Source: Hymenobacter sp. APR13
GTDB taxonomy: Bacteria; Bacteroidota; Bacteroidia; Cytophagales; Hymenobacteraceae
Assembly (NCBI RefSeq): GCF_000737515.1
Contig: NZ_CP006587.1
Coordinates: forward strand, 4,583,001 to 4,647,000
DNA length: 64,000 nucleotides
Reading direction: 5' to 3'
Shown: positions 54,684 through 63,549 of the stretch, piece by piece
Layout of the letters: each line of letters opens with the position of its first letter
Position numbering within the stretch: the first letter of the stretch is position 1
Made by a program: the position numbers and the translations under genes
Notes under the pieces: model-generated
The model's database searches: none
Told to the model about the DNA's origin: nothing
What the model saw: only the letters and a program-made list of their open reading frames with translations

Positions 54684-55130
54684 ATGAAAACGTCCTTTTT
54701 GAATCGCACCCTCCTTGGTTTCATTTCTTCGCTGGCTGTGCTGCAGCTTTCGGCTCAGGTGCTAGGCCACGGCACCGTCAGCGGCAGCCTCCGCGACGGC
54801 GACACCCAGGAGCCCATTCCCTACACCAGCGTGGTGGTGCTGCGCGCCGACAACCACCAGCTGGCCGCCGCCGGCACCACCGATGCCAACGGCAACTTCA
54901 AGTTCCGCTACCTGCCGCTGGGCCGCTACATCGTGCAGTCGACGGCGCTTGGCTACCAGCCCCTGCAGCCTACGGTAGCGTTCCGGCCCTTGCACAACCG
55001 CCAGCAGCTGGGCACGCTCACGCTGCAGTCGTTGCCGGGGCGGCCGGTGGTAGTGGGTGCCCGCAAGGCCGTGGCCCAGCGCAGCAGCAACCAGCCTACC
55101 AATGTGCTGGCGCAACGCCTGGGCTCCTAG
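54684..55130 (+). CDS. Short secreted CarboxypepD_reg-like protein, possibly a receptor remnant
   Basis: The 148-residue protein has a signal peptide (MKTSFLNRTLLGFISSLAVL...), then one CarboxypepD regulatory domain: GTVSGSLRDGDTQEPIPYTS, TTDANGNFKFRYLPLGRYIV, STALGYQPLQPTV. The C-terminal 45 residues resemble the junction before a receptor plug (LGTLTLQSLPGRPVVVGARK) but stop at residue 148, 22 bp before an IS element. The same domain heads the preceding receptor gene, with GTLKLIPTATQLKGVTVTGE at the equivalent position. The gene may be a deleted receptor trimmed to its N-terminal domain, or a genuine small protein. Confidence 0.75.
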   Translation: MKTSFLNRTLLGFISSLAVLQLSAQVLGHGTVSGSLRDGDTQEPIPYTSVVVLRADNHQLAAAGTTDANGNFKFRYLPLGRYIVQSTALGYQPLQPTVAFRPLHNRQQLGTLTLQSLPGRPVVVGARKAVAQRSSNQPTNVLAQRLGS

Positions 55131-55152
55131 CTGGTAAAAAACAGCTATACTA

Positions 55153-56007
55153 GGCTGTGTCTGAAAAGGGGTGTTATGTATCTTAGGGTATGGCAGCACG
55201 GTATGAGTTAACAGATGCCCAATGGGCCGCGGTGGAAAGCGAATTGCCCCCACAACGTCTGGGGCGCCCCCGGCGCGATGACCGCCAGCAATGGAATGCC
55301 TTACTCTGGATCCTATGCACCGGAGCGCCCTGGCGGGATTTACCAGCACGCTACGGCCCCTGGCAAACGGCGTACGAACGATTTCGCCGGTGGGCCGCTG
55401 ATGGCACCTTCGAGCGGGTGTTGCACCGCTTACGCCTGCGCCTGGATGCGGCCGGCTTGTTAGACCTGGACACGTGGCTGGTGGATTCGACCACGGTGCG
55501 GGCCACCAAAAGTGCGGCGGGCGGCACGAAAAAAAAGCCCAGTGCCTCGGGCGCAGCCGCGGCGGGCTGACCAGCAAGCTGCATGTAGTCTGTGATGGCG
55601 CGGGTACGCCGCTGGCCCTGCATCTGTCGGCCGGCCAGCGGCATGATGGGCCCCAGTTTGAACCGCTTTGTGAACAGGTGCGGGTGCGTCGACGCCCACG
55701 TCAACTCCTGGCCGACCGCGGCTACGACGCGGTCCACATTCGCCACTGGCTCCGTCGTCGTCGCATCCGGGCCGTCATTCCACGTCGGCAACCAGCCGCA
55801 GGCCGTCGCTGTCGGCGGCGAGGACGGCCACCCCGAATCGAGCCAACTCGCTATGCGCGGCGCAATGTGGTGGAACGCTTCTTTGGCTCGCTCAAAGAAC
55901 ATCGCCGCGTGGCCACGCGCTATGAGAAACACGACGCCCATTTCCTCAGCATGGCCTCGCTGGCCTGTATCCGCCGTATTTTGCAGCATCACTTTTCAGA
56001 CACAGCC
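55153..56007 (+). mobile_element. IS5-family insertion sequence
   Basis: The element is 855 bp with perfect 16-bp terminal inverted repeats GGCTGTGTCTGAAAAG (55153-55168 and 55992-56007). It is flanked by TA on both sides. The outer CTAG palindrome (55150-55153 and 56007-56010) is also consistent with insertion at a TA/CTAG target. One transposase is encoded in two overlapping frames. It appears intact. Confidence 0.92.
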
Positions 56008-56010
56008 TAG
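55190..56010 (+). CDS. IS5-family transposase, two frames joined by -1 frameshift
   Basis: The first frame (55190-55570) has the N-terminal DUF4096 region (MAARYELTDAQWAAVESELP, LLWILCTGAPWRDLPARYGP) and the first catalytic Asp in LVDSTTVRA. The second frame (open to 56010) has the second Asp (LADRGYD) and the Glu (VVERFFGSLKEHRR). They overlap around eight consecutive A (55529-55536), a suitable slip site for a -1 frameshift, which links them as SAAGGTKKK then AQCLGRSRGG. IS427-group IS5 elements are known to use this arrangement. The stop codon TAG at 56008-56010 lies beyond the terminal repeat, in the target flank. Confidence 0.88.
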
Positions 56011-56185
56011 TCCACGGAGACAATAATTTACGGTAATTAGCTATAGCTATAGTACCTTTTGACACGTGGCACCACGGCTTACGGAGCAGTGGTGCCACTG
56101 GTATGATGCGACGCTGGCCAGGATGGATGGCCGGTGCGTGCAGGAAGACGCTGTAAATCCCGGGCCACCGCCGAACTTGCGGGCT

Positions 56186-56833
56186 ATGTCGGCCGCCTTT
56201 ACCGCTTTTATCCTGTTGCTGATGACCGGCGCACTGCTGCCCGTCAACCGCCGGTTCCGGCAGACGCCCGACGGCGTGCCCGTGTTTGTGGTATCCAACG
56301 GCACCCACACCGACGTGGTGCTGCCGCTACGGGAGCCGCGCACCGGCATCAGCTGGCTGCCCCACCTGCCCGATTCCACGCTGCGGGCCCGGTTCGGCAG
56401 CTACCCCTACGCCGCGTTTGGTTGGGGCAGCGAAGGCTTCTATCTGGCCTCCTACGGCCGCCAGCTGCCGGGCCCCGGCGTGGTGCTGCGGGCCGTGGTA
56501 CCGGGCCCCACGCTCATGCACGTGCGGTTTCTGCGCCAGGCCCCGGTGGCTGGCCCCCGCGTGGTACCGTTGCGCATTTCGGTGGCGCAATACCAAGCGC
56601 TGGCCGCTCAGGTGGCCGCCTCGTTTCAGACCGACAGCCTGCAGCACTACCAGCTGCGCAACGCCGCCGGCTACACGCCTACAGACTTTTTCTTCCGGGC
56701 CACCGGCCGCTACCACGCCCTGCGCACCTGCAACGACTGGACCGTGCGCACCCTGCGCCGGGCCGGGCTGCGGGTGCCGCTGAAGTCGCCGCTGGCGGCG
56801 CCGGTGCTGGTGCAGGCGCGGCGGGCGCGCTAA
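56186..56833 (+). CDS. DUF2459 (TIGR02117) family protein
   Basis: The 215-residue protein starts at ATG 56186 with a hydrophobic N-terminal segment (FTAFILLLMTGALLPVN). The body matches DUF2459/TIGR02117: VFVVSNGTHTDVVLPLRE, YPYAAFGWGSEGFYLASYG, and the end with FFFRATGRYHALRTCNDWTV including a conserved Cys-Asn-Asp-Trp. The family is of unknown function. His and Cys in these motifs suggest a cysteine peptidase-like or NlpC-like core. An earlier start at 56066 would add a non-conserved leader next to the IS end. Confidence 0.82.
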   Translation: MSAAFTAFILLLMTGALLPVNRRFRQTPDGVPVFVVSNGTHTDVVLPLREPRTGISWLPHLPDSTLRARFGSYPYAAFGWGSEGFYLASYGRQLPGPGVVLRAVVPGPTLMHVRFLRQAPVAGPRVVPLRISVAQYQALAAQVAASFQTDSLQHYQLRNAAGYTPTDFFFRATGRYHALRTCNDWTVRTLRRAGLRVPLKSPLAAPVLVQARRAR

Positions 56834-56882
56834 GCGGGCGCGCGTTTGCTTACCTTCGCGCCATCAATCCGCACAGTTCCTG

Positions 56883-58286
56883 ATGAGCGTTCAAAAACCC
56901 AGCATCCCGCGCGGCACCCGCGACTTTGGCCCGGCCGTGGTGGCCCGCCGCAACTATATTTTCGGCGTTATTCGCCGCGTGTTCGAGAAGTTCGGCTACG
57001 CCCCGCTCGAAACCCCGACCCTGGAGAATCTGTCGGTGCTGACCGGCAAGTACGGCGACGAAGGCGACCAGCTGCTGTTTAAAGTCCTGAACTCCGGCGA
57101 CTTCGCCAAGGACGTGACGGCCGACGACCTCGCTGCCGACAACCGCAGCAAGCGCCTGCTCCCCAAAGTGGCCGAAAAAGGCCTGCGCTACGACCTCACG
57201 GTGCCTTTCGCGCGCTACGTGGTGATGAACCGCGGCACACTCACGTTCCCGTTCAAGCGCTACCAAATTCAACCCGTATGGCGCGCCGACCGGCCCCAGC
57301 GCGGGCGCTACCGCGAGTTTTACCAGTGCGACGCCGACGTAGTGGGCACCGATTCGCTGCTCTGCGAAGCCGAAATCGTGCTGATGATGAGCGAGGTGCT
57401 GACCACGCTGGGCCTCACCGACCACACCATCAAAATCAACCACCGCCGCGTGCTGGGTGCCTTCTACCAGGCGTTGGGCGGTGAGGGCACCGAAACCGAC
57501 CTGTTCGTGGCCATCGACAAACTCGACAAGATCGGGCGCGAAGGCGTGGAAAAGGAGCTGGCCGAGCGTGGCTTCTCGGCGGCGGCTATTGAGCGGCTGT
57601 TCGATTTGCTGGGCGTGGAAGGCCACTTCGAGGAGAAGCTTGAGCGCCTGCTGGCTGGCTTCGTGACGGCCGGCGTGGCCCCCGACAACGCCACCGCCGA
57701 CGGCTACAAAGGCCTGCAGGACCTGAAGCGCGTGCTGGACTACCTGCGCGGCTTCGGCTTCGAGAAGTGGGACAACCTGGAGTTCGACGTGACGCTGGCC
57801 CGCGGCCTGAGCTACTACACGGGCTGCATCTTCGAAATCAAGATCAACAACGTGAACATGGGCAGCGTGAGCGGCGGCGGCCGCTACGACAACCTTACCG
57901 GGGCCTTCGGGCTGCCGGGCGTGTCGGGCGTGGGCTTCTCGTTCGGCGTCGACCGCCTCTACGACTGCCTGGAGGAGCTGCAGCTGTTTCCGGCGGCCGT
58001 AGCCACCACCACCCGCTGCCTGCTCACCAACTTCGACGCCGATAGCGAAACGGCCGTACTGCCGGTGCTGCGCGCCCTGCGCGAGGCCGGCGTGGCTTCG
58101 GAGTTGTTTCCGGAGGCCGGCAAGCTGGGCAAGCAGTTCAAGTACGCCGATGCCAAGGGCATCCCCTACGTGCTCATCCAGGGCCCCGAGGAGCGTGCCG
58201 CCGGCCTGTTCAAGCTCAAAACCCTGGCCAGCGGCGAAGAGCGCACCGTTTCGCTGGCCGACGTGCTGGCCGAGCTGGCGCGGTAG
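56883..58286 (+). CDS. hisS: Histidine-tRNA ligase
   Basis: The 467-residue class II aminoacyl-tRNA synthetase has motif 1 (VFEKFGYAPLETPTLE), motif 2 (YQIQPVWRADRPQRGRYREF, exactly the FRxE-type loop) and motif 3 with GVGFSFGVDRLYDCLE. The histidine-binding region ARGLSYYTGCIFEI is present. The C-terminal anticodon-binding domain ends at LAR. The gene lies 49 bp after the DUF2459 gene. It is followed by a hairpin terminator and by hutH. Confidence 0.97.
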   Translation: MSVQKPSIPRGTRDFGPAVVARRNYIFGVIRRVFEKFGYAPLETPTLENLSVLTGKYGDEGDQLLFKVLNSGDFAKDVTADDLAADNRSKRLLPKVAEKGLRYDLTVPFARYVVMNRGTLTFPFKRYQIQPVWRADRPQRGRYREFYQCDADVVGTDSLLCEAEIVLMMSEVLTTLGLTDHTIKINHRRVLGAFYQALGGEGTETDLFVAIDKLDKIGREGVEKELAERGFSAAAIERLFDLLGVEGHFEEKLERLLAGFVTAGVAPDNATADGYKGLQDLKRVLDYLRGFGFEKWDNLEFDVTLARGLSYYTGCIFEIKINNVNMGSVSGGGRYDNLTGAFGLPGVSGVGFSFGVDRLYDCLEELQLFPAAVATTTRCLLTNFDADSETAVLPVLRALREAGVASELFPEAGKLGKQFKYADAKGIPYVLIQGPEERAAGLFKLKTLASGEERTVSLADVLAELAR

Positions 58287-58317
58287 CCGGGGCGGCAGTA
58301 GCACCGTCCAACCAAGA

Positions 58318-58347
58318 GCCCGTCATGCCCCGCCCGGCATGGCGGGC
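58318..58347 (+). terminator. Rho-independent terminator of hisS
   Basis: Arms GCCCGTCATGCC and GGCATGGCGGGC pair with one mismatch around a 6-base loop, followed by six T. Confidence 0.85.
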
Positions 58348-58418
58348 TTTTTTGTTGCGCGGGAAAACCTCACTTTTACTTTCCACCCCAGCCCACCCGC
58401 TGCTTTTCGCCACCCATC

Positions 58419-59915
58419 ATGCCCGAAGATTACGTTCTTTCGCCCGCCACCCACCTCGACCTCGCCACCCTCGACCAGCTGCTGTGCACCAAGGCGCGCG
58501 TTGTTTTAGGCGACGACGCCCGCCAGCGCATTGCCACCTGCCACCAGTACCTCCACGACCGGCTGGAGCGCTCCGACGCGCCGGTGTACGGCATCAATAC
58601 CGGCTTCGGGGCACTCTGCAACCAAACCATTGCGGCAGGGCAGCGCCAGCAGCTGCAGCAGAACCTGATGATGTCGCACGCCTGCGGCACGGGCGAGGAG
58701 GTGCCGGCCGAGTTGGTGCGCCTGATGCTGCTGCTGAAGGTGCAGAGCCTGAGCTACGGCCACAGCGGCGTGCAGGTGGCCACTGCCCAGCGCCTGCTCG
58801 ATTTCTACAACCGCGGCATGCTGCCGGTGGTGTATCAGCAGGGCTCGTTGGGTGCCAGCGGCGACCTAGCCCCGCTGGCGCACCTGTGCTTGCCGCTGCT
58901 GGGGCTGGGTGAAGTCAACTACGAAGGCTACCGCCTGGCCGCGGCTGACGCCATGAGCCTATTCAGTTGGGCACCGCTCACGCTGGAAGCCAAAGAGGGC
59001 CTAGCGCTGCTCAACGGCACCCAGTTTATGCTGGCCTACGCCGTGCACGGGCTGCTGCGGGTGCAGCGTCTGCTGGCCGCCGCCGACGTCATCGGGGCTT
59101 TGTCGCTGGAGGCGTTTGATGGGCTGGCCGAGCCATTTGATGCGCGCCTGCACCAGCTGCGGCCCCACGCCGGGCAGGTGGCGGTGGCGGGCCGCGTGCG
59201 GGCGTTGCTGGCCGGCTCCGAGCTGCAAAGCCGGCCGAAAACTGCCGTGCAGGACCCCTACTCGTTCCGGTGCATGCCCCAGGTGCACGGCGCCTCCCGC
59301 GACGCCGTGGCCTACGTACAGCAAACCGTGGAAACCGAGTGCAACGCCGTCACCGACAACCCCAACATCTTCCCCGCCGACGACGCCATCCTGAGCGGCG
59401 GCAACTTCCACGGCCAGCCGCTGGCCCTGGCCCTCGACATGCTGGCCATTGCCACCGCCGAAATCGGCAGTATCTCGCAGCAGCGCACCACCCAGCTCAT
59501 TGGCGGGCAGCGGGGGCTGCCGCCGTTTCTGGTGGCCGAGCCCGGCCTGAACTCGGGCCTGATGATTCCGCAGTACACAGCCGCCGGCATCGTGAGCCAG
59601 AACAAGCAGCTCTGCACCCCGGCCTCGGTGGACAGCGTGGTGAGCAGCAACGGCCAGGAAGACCACGTGAGCATGGGCGCTAACGCCGCCACCAAGGCCT
59701 TGCGCGTGGTGCAGAACGTGGAGCAGCTGCTGGGCATCGAGCTGCTGAATGCCACCCAGGCGCTGGAATTCCGCCGACCCGCTCGCACCTCGGAGGCGCT
59801 GGAGCAGGTGGTGGCCGCGTTCCGCGAGAAAGTGTCCTTTGTGAGCCACGACCGGGTACTTTACCCCGACCTGCACGCCGCCGCCGACTTCGTGCGCAGC
59901 TACCCGTGGCAGTAG
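58419..59915 (+). CDS. hutH: Histidine ammonia-lyase
   Basis: The 498-residue enzyme converts histidine to urocanate, the first step of histidine breakdown. The MIO prosthetic group forms from Ala-Ser-Gly in GSLGASGDLAPLAHL. Tyr near the N-terminus (VYGINTGFGALCNQ) and the QDPYSFRCMPQVHGASRD region are intact. The C-terminal helices contain VEQLLGIELLNATQALEFRRP. The usual hutU, hutI and hutG genes are not adjacent. It lies 132 bp after the hisS stop, separated by a terminator, so sharing a substrate with hisS may be chance. HutH belongs to the same superfamily as phenylalanine and tyrosine ammonia-lyases, but the motifs favour histidine. Confidence 0.94.
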   Translation: MPEDYVLSPATHLDLATLDQLLCTKARVVLGDDARQRIATCHQYLHDRLERSDAPVYGINTGFGALCNQTIAAGQRQQLQQNLMMSHACGTGEEVPAELVRLMLLLKVQSLSYGHSGVQVATAQRLLDFYNRGMLPVVYQQGSLGASGDLAPLAHLCLPLLGLGEVNYEGYRLAAADAMSLFSWAPLTLEAKEGLALLNGTQFMLAYAVHGLLRVQRLLAAADVIGALSLEAFDGLAEPFDARLHQLRPHAGQVAVAGRVRALLAGSELQSRPKTAVQDPYSFRCMPQVHGASRDAVAYVQQTVETECNAVTDNPNIFPADDAILSGGNFHGQPLALALDMLAIATAEIGSISQQRTTQLIGGQRGLPPFLVAEPGLNSGLMIPQYTAAGIVSQNKQLCTPASVDSVVSSNGQEDHVSMGANAATKALRVVQNVEQLLGIELLNATQALEFRRPARTSEALEQVVAAFREKVSFVSHDRVLYPDLHAAADFVRSYPWQ

Positions 59916-60044
59916 GCAGTTGCGCACTGTGCCGCAACCACTGGGCCTCGGCATGAAGCCTGGCCGCGGCGGCGTATGCCGATTGTGGGTATCTTGGCGT
60001 TACTGTCCGGCCGGGGTTTGCTCCGTTTCATCTGCTGCTATTTT

Positions 60045-62000
60045 ATGCGTTCCGTGAAGTTTCTCTACCTCTGGTTGTTGCTGGGAATGCTGCTGTCCCC
60101 TGCTGAGCCGGCCCTGGCCCAAGCCTGCACTTCCTCGCCGAATCCGCCGGCGTGCACCTTTGTGGCGGTGGATGTGCAAACCAACCAGATAGTAGAAAAG
60201 CTGTGCGTGGGCCGTGCCGTCCGCTTTGATTTGTGTTCGGGCCGGCCGCCGCTGGTGTATTTCTACCAGGTTCTGTCCGGCACCAACGCCTACCCCAACC
60301 CCTGCGGCCCCGGCCTGCGCCCCTCTCCTTTCGTTTACACGCCCACGGCCGCCGGCCCCGTTACGGTCACCGAGAACGGCCAGGCGCAGGCGGGCGGCGG
60401 CGTTTCCACCATCTATTTCCGGGTGTTCGAGGTCTACGACAATCCCGTGCCGGCCTTCACGGTGGCGGCCTGCTCGCCGGGATTTGTGCAGGTGACGCTG
60501 CCCGGAGCGCCTTATAACAGTTACACCGTCCAGATTGGCAGCAGCACGTTTGCGGCCCAGCCCGGGCAGGTGCGCACGTTTCCGGTGCCGCCCGGCGCCA
60601 CGTCCATCACGGTGGCCGGCATTTACTCCGACAGCGACCTGTGCACCCGTTCGGCCACGCAGCCGCTACCGCAACTGGCCGCGCCGGGGCCACTGGTTAT
60701 CCAGCGCCTGAGTGTGCAGAGCAGTTCGGTGGTGCTGGAAACCGCGCCGCTGGTAGCCGGCTACTCCTACACGGTCGAGCAGGCCGATTTCGCTACGCCG
60801 ACCACCTTCCAGGCGGTACCCGGGGCCGTGGCCAACGGCCTGAGCGGCTTCACGGTGCCGGCCGCGCGGCCCGGCTACTACCGCCTGCGCCGCACCGACA
60901 TCTGCCAGCAGGCCCAGGCTATTTCTGAGCCGGTGAGCACACTCACGCTGACGGCCCAGCCTGCTGAGCGCCGCAACGAGCTGGTGTGGCAGCTTGGTCC
61001 CAACCCTGCCACCTACGAGCTGACACGCAACGGCACGCCCCTGCCCGCCCCGCCGCCCGCCGCCCGCTCCTACTCCGATACGGCTGTGGCCTGCGGCCTC
61101 CGCTACACCTACCGCCTCACGGCGCGGTATGCAGGCGGCGTTTCGTCAGTTTCAGAGGCCGTTTCGGTGCTGGCTACGGCCACCCAGGCGCCAGCCACGC
61201 CCCGGCTGCTGGCGACCTTCGATGAGCGCAACCGGGTGGTGCTGACGGCCAGCGTGGCCCGCTTCCCCAGCACCGGCCAGCTCACTTACCTGCGCGACAA
61301 CACTGTGCTGGGCACCACGGCGGCCCGTACTCTTCGCGACTCACTAGCCAGCTACAGCCCGGAAACAGCGCCGTGCTACCAGGTACGGTTCGAGGACGAC
61401 TGCGCCAACCGCTCGGCGGTCAGTGCGGCCTTCTGCCCGGTGGTGCTGGCCGCCGAGCTGGCCGGCACCCGCAACTCAGCCGTGCGGCTGCGATGGTCGG
61501 GACTGCGCGGTGCCCCCGCCGCCGCCACCGCTGACTCGCTGCGTTACCGCCTGTTGGTGCTCAACCCCGACAACACGGTGCGCAACAGTTACGCTGTCAG
61601 TTCCCGCGGCACCTACCTCGACCAGCTGCTCCCCACCGACCTGCAAGCCGTGCGCTACCGCCTGGAAGTGACGGGCGCGGGCCTGCCGGCTGCCAGCTAC
61701 TCCAACATTGCCAGCGCAGTGCGTCCCCTCGAAGCCTACGTTCCGACGGCCTTCACCCCCAACGGCGACGGCCTCAACGATGTGCTGGAAGTGAAGGGCC
61801 GGTTTTTGCGCACCTACACCTTCACGGTAGTGGACCGCAACGGCCAGGAAGTGTTTCGGGGCACTGACCGCACCCAGGCCTGGGACGGCCGTATCCGGGG
61901 CCAGCAGCCGGTGCTGGGGGCTTACGTCTGGCGGTTTGAAGCCGTGGATGCCGCCGGCAAAACTGTGGTGCAGCACGGCACCGTCACGATAGTAAAGTAA
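60045..62000 (+). CDS. Secreted protein with gliding-motility-type T9SS B sorting domain
   Basis: The 651-residue protein starts at ATG 60045 (a 23-codon longer frame to 59976 is less likely). Signal peptide: MRSVKFLYLWLLLGMLLSP. The body has several fibronectin-like or Ig-like beta-sandwich repeats (repeats with PVTVTENGQ, AYVPTA). It ends with the gliding-motility-associated C-terminal domain: AYVPTAFTPNGDGLNDVLEV, TFTVVDRNGQEVFRG, AWDGRIRGQQPVLGAYVW, then a short tail ending GTVTIVK. This is a T9SS type B CTD. It should be exported and either attached to the cell surface or released. No adjacent PorP/SprF-like gene is seen. Confidence 0.9.
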   Translation: MRSVKFLYLWLLLGMLLSPAEPALAQACTSSPNPPACTFVAVDVQTNQIVEKLCVGRAVRFDLCSGRPPLVYFYQVLSGTNAYPNPCGPGLRPSPFVYTPTAAGPVTVTENGQAQAGGGVSTIYFRVFEVYDNPVPAFTVAACSPGFVQVTLPGAPYNSYTVQIGSSTFAAQPGQVRTFPVPPGATSITVAGIYSDSDLCTRSATQPLPQLAAPGPLVIQRLSVQSSSVVLETAPLVAGYSYTVEQADFATPTTFQAVPGAVANGLSGFTVPAARPGYYRLRRTDICQQAQAISEPVSTLTLTAQPAERRNELVWQLGPNPATYELTRNGTPLPAPPPAARSYSDTAVACGLRYTYRLTARYAGGVSSVSEAVSVLATATQAPATPRLLATFDERNRVVLTASVARFPSTGQLTYLRDNTVLGTTAARTLRDSLASYSPETAPCYQVRFEDDCANRSAVSAAFCPVVLAAELAGTRNSAVRLRWSGLRGAPAAATADSLRYRLLVLNPDNTVRNSYAVSSRGTYLDQLLPTDLQAVRYRLEVTGAGLPAASYSNIASAVRPLEAYVPTAFTPNGDGLNDVLEVKGRFLRTYTFTVVDRNGQEVFRGTDRTQAWDGRIRGQQPVLGAYVWRFEAVDAAGKTVVQHGTVTIVK

Positions 62001-62167
62001 TTTTGTCTGTAGGCTGCTAGCGGCCTTTTACGGCCGGCAACCTTTGGGCCAGCATACCAGCCATCGGCCGGCTGGAAGCAGGCCGGGCATTGCTGCTCCC
62101 AACAAAGAATGTAGCTCAGCTGCTTGTTTTTGCGTAGGCAGCATTCTGTTGTACTTGTTTTCTGCCT

Positions 62168-63079
62168 ATGCTGCTCGACGTCAAGCTTCCTGTCTACTAC
62201 ATCTTCAAGCGCATCCTGCCCGACATTTTGCGGGTGCTGCTTATCTCCGTCATTTTCCAACTGCTGAAATATTTCTTCGGCCGCTATCTGCCCGAAATTC
62301 CGCTGCAGCTGGCCACCATTCTGGGCAGCGCTATTTCGCTGCTGCTGGCCTTCAACGTGAGCCAGTCGTACGACCGGTGGTGGGAAGGCCGCAAGATTTG
62401 GGGGGCCGTCGTGAACGACTCCCGGACGCTGGTGCTGCAGGTGCGCAGCTTCCTACAGCCCGACGCCTTGCCCCCGCAAGAGGCGGCCGACCATCTGACC
62501 ACCGTCGCCTACCGCCAGATTGCCTGGTGCTATAGCCTGGGCGAATCGTTGCGTAGCCAGGATCCGCTGCCTTCACTGGGCCGCTTCCTGTCGGAGCCTG
62601 ACCTGGCCTACGCCAAAGCTCAGAACAACCGCCCCTTGGCCCTGCTAGCGCTGCACAGCATGCAGATCAGAGAGCTGTTCCAGCAGCAGGCTATTAACAC
62701 GTTCCAGCAGGTGCAGCTCGATTCCACGCTGGTGCGACTATGCGAAACGATGGGCCAGGCCGAGCGCATCAAGAGCACCGTGTTTCCGGCCAACTATCGG
62801 CTGCTTGTGCATTTTCTGATTTATCTGTTCTTAGGCACGTTGTCGCTGAGCTTGGTGGAGTCGATGGGCTTTTGGGAAGTACCGGTGCTGCTGCTCATTG
62901 CCACCACCTTCTTCCTCATCGAGCGCACAGCCCGCTTCCTGCAGGATCCGTTCAACAACTCCCCGACTGATACGCCCGTCACGGCCATTGCGCGCAACGT
63001 GGAAATCAACCTCAAGCAGTTGCTGCAGGAGCCCAACGTGCCGGCTCCGCTCACTTCCGATACCTTCTATCTGATGTAA
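62168..63079 (+). CDS. Bestrophin-family membrane protein
   Basis: The 303-residue protein matches the bestrophin/UPF0187 (YneE) family: ILPDILRVLLISVIFQLL, GSAISLLLAFNVSQSYDRWWEGRKIWGAVVNDSR (in parts), a long cytoplasmic helix region, and FLIYLFLGTLSLSLVESMGFWEVPVLLLIATTFFLIERTA. The family forms pentameric anion or cation channels. Conserved DRWWE is intact. The gene follows the T9SS protein by about 170 bp. Confidence 0.92.
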   Translation: MLLDVKLPVYYIFKRILPDILRVLLISVIFQLLKYFFGRYLPEIPLQLATILGSAISLLLAFNVSQSYDRWWEGRKIWGAVVNDSRTLVLQVRSFLQPDALPPQEAADHLTTVAYRQIAWCYSLGESLRSQDPLPSLGRFLSEPDLAYAKAQNNRPLALLALHSMQIRELFQQQAINTFQQVQLDSTLVRLCETMGQAERIKSTVFPANYRLLVHFLIYLFLGTLSLSLVESMGFWEVPVLLLIATTFFLIERTARFLQDPFNNSPTDTPVTAIARNVEINLKQLLQEPNVPAPLTSDTFYLM

Positions 63080-63219
63080 GGTTTGCAGCCGCTGATAGCC
63101 CGGAAGTTCCGGCCAATGGCGGCGGCGCTGTACCTTGCATTTGGTTTCAGCGGCCCGCTCCGGCCCGCCCAGGCCTCTTCTTTCTCTGTTTCCCCGAAGA
63201 AAATAACCACCCGAGAGCT

Positions 63220-63549
63220 ATGTTTGACATGATGGGCATGATGGGCAAAATGAAAGAGCTGCAGGAGAAAATGCAGCAGGCCCAGCAGGAAATGCAGTTT
63301 GTGACGGCCACTGGCGAAGCCGGCGGCGGCCTGGTCCGCGCTACGGCCAACGGCCAGCGCCGGGTGATTAAGCTCGAAATCGACGACTCGCTGCTCTCCG
63401 ACCGCGAAATGCTGGCCGACCTGGTGGTAGCCGCTGTGAACAAGGCCCTCGATGAAGCCGGCGACAAGGCCAAGGAAGAGCTGAAGCGCAAAACCAGCGG
63501 CCTCATCCCCAATATTCCCGGCCTCGACCTCGGCGGCTTTGGCCTCTGA
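63220..63549 (+). CDS. YbaB/EbfC nucleoid-associated protein
   Basis: The 109-residue protein has the YbaB/EbfC fold: an N-terminal helix rich in Met, Lys and Gln (MMGKMKELQEKMQQAQQEMQ), then GLVRATANGQRRVIKLEIDDSLL, and a helix pair. Members bind DNA as dimers and often accompany dnaX and recR. The neighbour here is a glycosyltransferase instead. Its stop overlaps the possible start of the next gene by about ten bases. Confidence 0.93.
   Translation: MFDMMGMMGKMKELQEKMQQAQQEMQFVTATGEAGGGLVRATANGQRRVIKLEIDDSLLSDREMLADLVVAAVNKALDEAGDKAKEELKRKTSGLIPNIPGLDLGGFGL

Noticed and set aside
56850-58304. Minus-strand frame (484 codons) opposite hisS
   Set aside because: Antisense shadow of a certain hisS gene, without recognisable domains or signals.
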